Assembly: GCA_019752375.1 (NCBI GenBank)
Contig: JAIEMG010000312.1
Coordinates: 1 to 53,327, forward strand
DNA from: Gemmataceae bacterium
GTDB taxonomy: Bacteria; Planctomycetota; Planctomycetia; Gemmatales; Gemmataceae
DNA: 53,327 nt
Direction of reading: 5' to 3'
In this document: piece by piece, positions 50,331 through 53,327 of the stretch
Layout: each line of letters opens with the position of its first letter
Numbering within the stretch: the first letter of the stretch is position 1
Position numbers and translations under genes: made by a program
The notes under the pieces: model-generated
Seen by the model: only the letters and a program-made list of their open reading frames with translations
What the model was told of the DNA's origin: nothing
Database searches by the model: none

Positions 50331-52766
50331 ATGGACACCGACCGCAATCTTCGCTTCGGCGTGCTGGCGCTTGAAGCCGGCTTCATCGACGGTCCCCGGT
50401 TCGTCGAGGCGTGCCAGCTCTGGAGCGCACACCGCACCGGGTCGCTGGGCGACCTCCTCGTCGAGCGCGGCTGGATCGAGGCCGCCGACCGAGACCAAAT
50501 CAATCATTTGCTCGATCGCAAGCCCCTCACGGCTCGGAACGATGCCACGGTCGACCTGCACACGCCGGTCGGCGAGGGCTCGTGTGCGCACCAACCCGAC
50601 ACGAATCCGCGGACGCTGGTTCATCAATCGGAAGTGCCGGAAGGCACTCGGCAGACATCGACGGTTCCAGCGGCAACGGCCGAACGTCGTTACAACCCCA
50701 TCCACATGCACGCGTCCGGCGGCATGGGCCAGGTCTGGTTGACGCGCGATACCTGGCTGGACCGCGACGTGGCGTTGAAGGAACTGCGGCCGGAAGTTGC
50801 CGACAGCAGCACGGTCGTCACCCGCTTCCTGCGCGAAGCCCGCATCACCGGGCAGCTGGAACATCCCGGCATCGTTCCCGTCTACGAGCTCTCCAAGCAT
50901 GCGGACAGCGGCCAGCCGTTCTACACGATGCGGTTCGTTCGCGGCCGGACGTTGACCGACGCCACCGAGGCCTTTCACGCCAGGCGTGCCGAGGGGCAGG
51001 TGGACATGCTGGAGTTCGTATCGCTGCTGGGCGCCTTCGTCACGGTCTGCAACACGATTGCCTACGCCCATTCGCGCGGCATCATTCATCGCGACCTCAA
51101 GGGCAACAACGTCATCGTCGGCGAGTTCGGCGAAGTCATCGTGCTCGACTGGGGACTGGCCAAGCGGGTTCATCGCGATGACGATGATGGAGCGCCCAGC
51201 GGACGGTCGCTGTCCGCGCTGCCCGACCAGACGATGGCCGGCGACCTGATCGGCACGCCCGCGTACATGGCGCCGGAGCAGGCGAATGGCTTCGTCCGCC
51301 AGATCGATCACCGGACCGATATTTACGGTCTCGGCGCCATGCTTTACGAGATCCTTACCGGTCAGCCCCCGCACACCGGCACGGACACGATGGAAGTCCT
51401 GACGCGGGTCATCCAGGCGGAATTGATCGCACCACGGCAGTTCTGGCCCGAGGTGCCTTCCGGGCTGGAAGCAGTGTGCCTCAAGGCCTTGGCCCGGTTG
51501 CCCGTCGACCGATATCAGTCGGCCAGTGAAGTGGGACAGGCGGTCCAGCAATGGCAGGAGACGCAGCGCCGCCAGGCCGAGGATGCCCTCCGCCGCCAGA
51601 CGGAAATCCTGCAATCCATCTTGAACAGCATGAGCGAGGCGGTCATGGTCGCGGACCGCGCCGGGCGACTGCTTCTCATCAACCCGGCAGCGGAACGGCT
51701 GCTCGGCATTCGACCGACCGATGCAACGATGGCCGATGCCCGTGGGCGTTACGAGCTGTTTCGCTGCGACGGCGTCACGCCCTGTGCGACCGCCGACATT
51801 CCACTGGCACGGGCCATCGCGGGCCAGGTCGTGGACGATGCGGAATTGATTGTCCGCAGCCCCATCCGGCCCGACGGCTTCTGGGTCAGCGCCAACGCAC
51901 GGCCGCTGAAGGACGAGAGAGGATCGATCTGCGGCGGCGTGGTCGTGATCCGCGACATTACCGAGCGCAAACGCATCGAGGAAGAGTTGCGCCGCAGCCG
52001 GGAGCGCTTCGAGCTGGCGGTCCGCGGCTCGCAGGATGGGCTATGGGACTGGGACCTGGAAACCAATGTCGTCTACTTCTCGCCGCGCTGGAAGGCGATC
52101 ATCGGCTACCAGGACCACGAGATTGCCCACCACATCGACGAGTGGGACCGCCGGCTTCACCCCGACGAGCGCGAAACAGTGCTGGCAGCCAACCACGCCC
52201 ACATCGACGGCGAGACGCCGCACTACGAGTACGAATACCGGCTCCGGCACAAGGACGGCTCCTATCGCTGGATCCTGGCACGCGGCGTGGCGCTGCGCGA
52301 CGCCCACGGCAATGCGTATCGCATGGCCGGCTCTCACGTGGACGTGACCGAACGTCGAGCGGCGGAAGAGGCGTTGCGTGAGGTGGAAGAGAGCTATCGC
52401 GCCGTGCAGGCAGCGCTACCGGTGGGCATCTTGATCGTGGACGGCGCCGGCGGCCTCCGCACTCTCAACGCGAGTGCCGAGCGAATGCTGGGACGCAACG
52501 GAGACGAACTGAGGGGACACGCGGGCCTGGAAGGCGCGCTGCGCGAAGACGGCACCCACTTCCCGGTGGACGAACAACCGATCGCCGTCACCCTGCGGAC
52601 CGGCGCAGCGCTCTCCGGAGCGATCGTCGGCCTGCCTCGGCCCGATGGCGGCGTGCGGCGGGTTTCCGTCAGCACCCATCCGCTGCTTCGACGGGCGCAG
52701 ACGACACCCTACGGAGTTGTGGCGATCCTTGAAGACGTCAGTGAGCGCCTGACCTCTTGTTCGTAG
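50331..52766 (+). CDS. Serine/threonine kinase with three PAS domains
   Basis: An 811-aa sensor. After an N-terminal 100-residue part, a Hanks-type kinase domain shows the glycine loop SGGMGQVW, Lys150 (VALKEL), HRDLKGNN (D255) and a DWG in place of DFG (D273), common in planctomycetes. GTPAYMAPEQ follows. A short coiled linker (QWQETQRRQAEDALRRQTE) leads to three PAS/PAC domains at about 425-545, 550-670 and 690-805. No histidine kinase follows; the stop codon at 52764 lies inside an inverted repeat, so the C terminus may be trimmed. I chose ATG 50331; GTG 50316 is possible. Confidence 0.85.
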   Translation: MDTDRNLRFGVLALEAGFIDGPRFVEACQLWSAHRTGSLGDLLVERGWIEAADRDQINHLLDRKPLTARNDATVDLHTPVGEGSCAHQPDTNPRTLVHQSEVPEGTRQTSTVPAATAERRYNPIHMHASGGMGQVWLTRDTWLDRDVALKELRPEVADSSTVVTRFLREARITGQLEHPGIVPVYELSKHADSGQPFYTMRFVRGRTLTDATEAFHARRAEGQVDMLEFVSLLGAFVTVCNTIAYAHSRGIIHRDLKGNNVIVGEFGEVIVLDWGLAKRVHRDDDDGAPSGRSLSALPDQTMAGDLIGTPAYMAPEQANGFVRQIDHRTDIYGLGAMLYEILTGQPPHTGTDTMEVLTRVIQAELIAPRQFWPEVPSGLEAVCLKALARLPVDRYQSASEVGQAVQQWQETQRRQAEDALRRQTEILQSILNSMSEAVMVADRAGRLLLINPAAERLLGIRPTDATMADARGRYELFRCDGVTPCATADIPLARAIAGQVVDDAELIVRSPIRPDGFWVSANARPLKDERGSICGGVVVIRDITERKRIEEELRRSRERFELAVRGSQDGLWDWDLETNVVYFSPRWKAIIGYQDHEIAHHIDEWDRRLHPDERETVLAANHAHIDGETPHYEYEYRLRHKDGSYRWILARGVALRDAHGNAYRMAGSHVDVTERRAAEEALREVEESYRAVQAALPVGILIVDGAGGLRTLNASAERMLGRNGDELRGHAGLEGALREDGTHFPVDEQPIAVTLRTGAALSGAIVGLPRPDGGVRRVSVSTHPLLRRAQTTPYGVVAILEDVSERLTSCS

Positions 52767-52823
52767 TCCCGCCTTCAGGCGGTTTTCAGCGGAAAAACCG
52801 CCTGAAGGCGGGACTACGAACAA
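52757..52823. repeat. Perfect 30-base inverted repeat overlapping the kinase stop
   Basis: Arms 52757-52786 and 52794-52823 are perfectly complementary with a seven-base loop. The left arm supplies the last two codons and the TAG stop of the kinase gene. Confidence 0.88.
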
Positions 52824-52878
52824 AACGGACGCCCGGCGACAGTCTGCCGCCGGGCATCCGTGGGGTTCGATCAGGGTA

Positions 52879-53184
52879 TCACTTGCCCTTCAGCTGGACC
52901 TTTGTCACCACTTCCTTGTCGTCCTTCTTCTCGGTGGTGAGGATGACTTCGGCCTTTTCCTTCAGGGACTTCAGGCCGTCCTTGAGCGGCTTGTCCTTGG
53001 CGCTGAGGATCTTGGCGTCCTTGGCCACGGTGAATTCCTTGTCCTTGTCGTCCACCTTGACGGTGATCGTGGACTTTTCGGCATCGACCTTGACGACGCT
53101 GCCCTTGATCTCCTCGGCCAGGACCACGCCCGTGATCAGCAGCAGACCGGCCACGGCCAGACTCGTCACCAGATTGCGCAGCAT
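52879..53184 (-). CDS. Small exported Lys-rich protein
   Basis: A 101-aa protein with a signal peptide (LVTSLAVAGLLLITGVVLA) and a compact beta-rich mature part (IKGSVVKVDAEKSTITVKVDD, KEFTVAKDAKILSAKDK) in the style of small OB/beta-barrel periplasmic proteins of planctomycetes. AAGGAG is eight bases before ATG 53184. Function unknown. It converges with the kinase. Confidence 0.72.
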   Translation of the reverse strand: MLRNLVTSLAVAGLLLITGVVLAEEIKGSVVKVDAEKSTITVKVDDKDKEFTVAKDAKILSAKDKPLKDGLKSLKEKAEVILTTEKKDDKEVVTKVQLKGK

Positions 53185-53327
53185 TACGTTGCTCCTTCTA
53201 TTCCCGAAAGACATGGCACCGTCAGGGTCTGTGCCAAAAGGGGTCAGGCACGAATGCCATTAACATAGGCAGGCGCCAGGCGAGCGGGGCGTGTGAACGC
53301 CCCGGTTTTGGTCGCTCAACCGGGGCG
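53185..53327. other. Intergenic end of window with repeat fragments
   Basis: Contains GTGCC (53231-53235) facing GGCAC (53247-53251) in a gtgccaaaaggggtcaggcac unit, and at the edge a GC-rich palindromic fragment (gggcgtgtgaacgcccc) cut by the window end. No gene is visible. Confidence 0.45.

Overview
The window looks like one contig of a planctomycete chromosome, most likely from the Gemmataceae. It is GC-rich, with strong G/C at third codon positions. It carries a protein-kinase/PAS fusion with a DWG motif, a secreted protein with the LEGRDVPA N-terminal motif, a planctomycete-style metacaspase, and many perfect inverted-repeat elements between genes. The taxonomic call is inference from gene content; there is no rRNA here.

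Region 1 (1-18,094, nearly all minus strand) is the integrase-side end of a tailed-phage prophage. Reading leftward from the attachment end it has a tyrosine integrase, an excisionase-like helix-turn-helix protein, a divergent repressor switch (15.3-15.9 kb) and a long early operon of small zinc-ribbon proteins. Next come a sigma-region-4-like protein, a 430-base highly structured non-coding stretch, a UvrD C-terminal-only protein, an SSB-like protein, a primase-helicase, RusA, a ParB-like protein, both terminase subunits and the start of a portal gene that leaves the window. Many genes overlap by ATGA or GTGA, so they are translationally coupled. The prophage stops next to tRNA-Lys(CTT) at 18,219-18,291, the probable attachment gene. 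The other prophage end is outside the window.

Region 2 (18.5-25.7 kb, plus strand) holds a three-gene xanthine dehydrogenase/aldehyde oxidoreductase-type molybdenum enzyme: a Tat-exported 2Fe-2S subunit, a Mo subunit, and an FAD subunit with a 4Fe-4S insertion. It also holds a small Cys-rich protein and a membrane-anchored zinc-ribbon metacaspase ending at a clear terminator.

Region 3 (25.7-27.5 kb) contains three different inverted-repeat elements and a pair of paralogous exported thioredoxin-like proteins on the minus strand. One paralogue has a CxxC motif. In the other, the second cysteine codon is an in-frame TGA in an otherwise intact gene, which makes it a strong selenocysteine candidate.

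Region 4 (28.1-40.3 kb, plus strand) is a six-gene anti-phage-type operon: DUF499 ATPase, small accessory protein, OLD/RecF-like ATPase, DUF4276 TOPRIM-like protein, DUF1156 DNA methylase, and a phospholipase-D/SNF2 helicase.

Region 5 (40.6-53.3 kb) holds a secreted RTX-like protein, a nitrate assimilation operon on the minus strand (narB, narK, and an unusual NirB-NirA fusion nitrite reductase), a tiny membrane protein, an NTF2-like membrane protein, a Ser/Thr kinase with three PAS domains whose stop codon lies inside an inverted repeat, and a small exported protein. In this region and the rest of the host part, most long antisense reading frames are composition artefacts.
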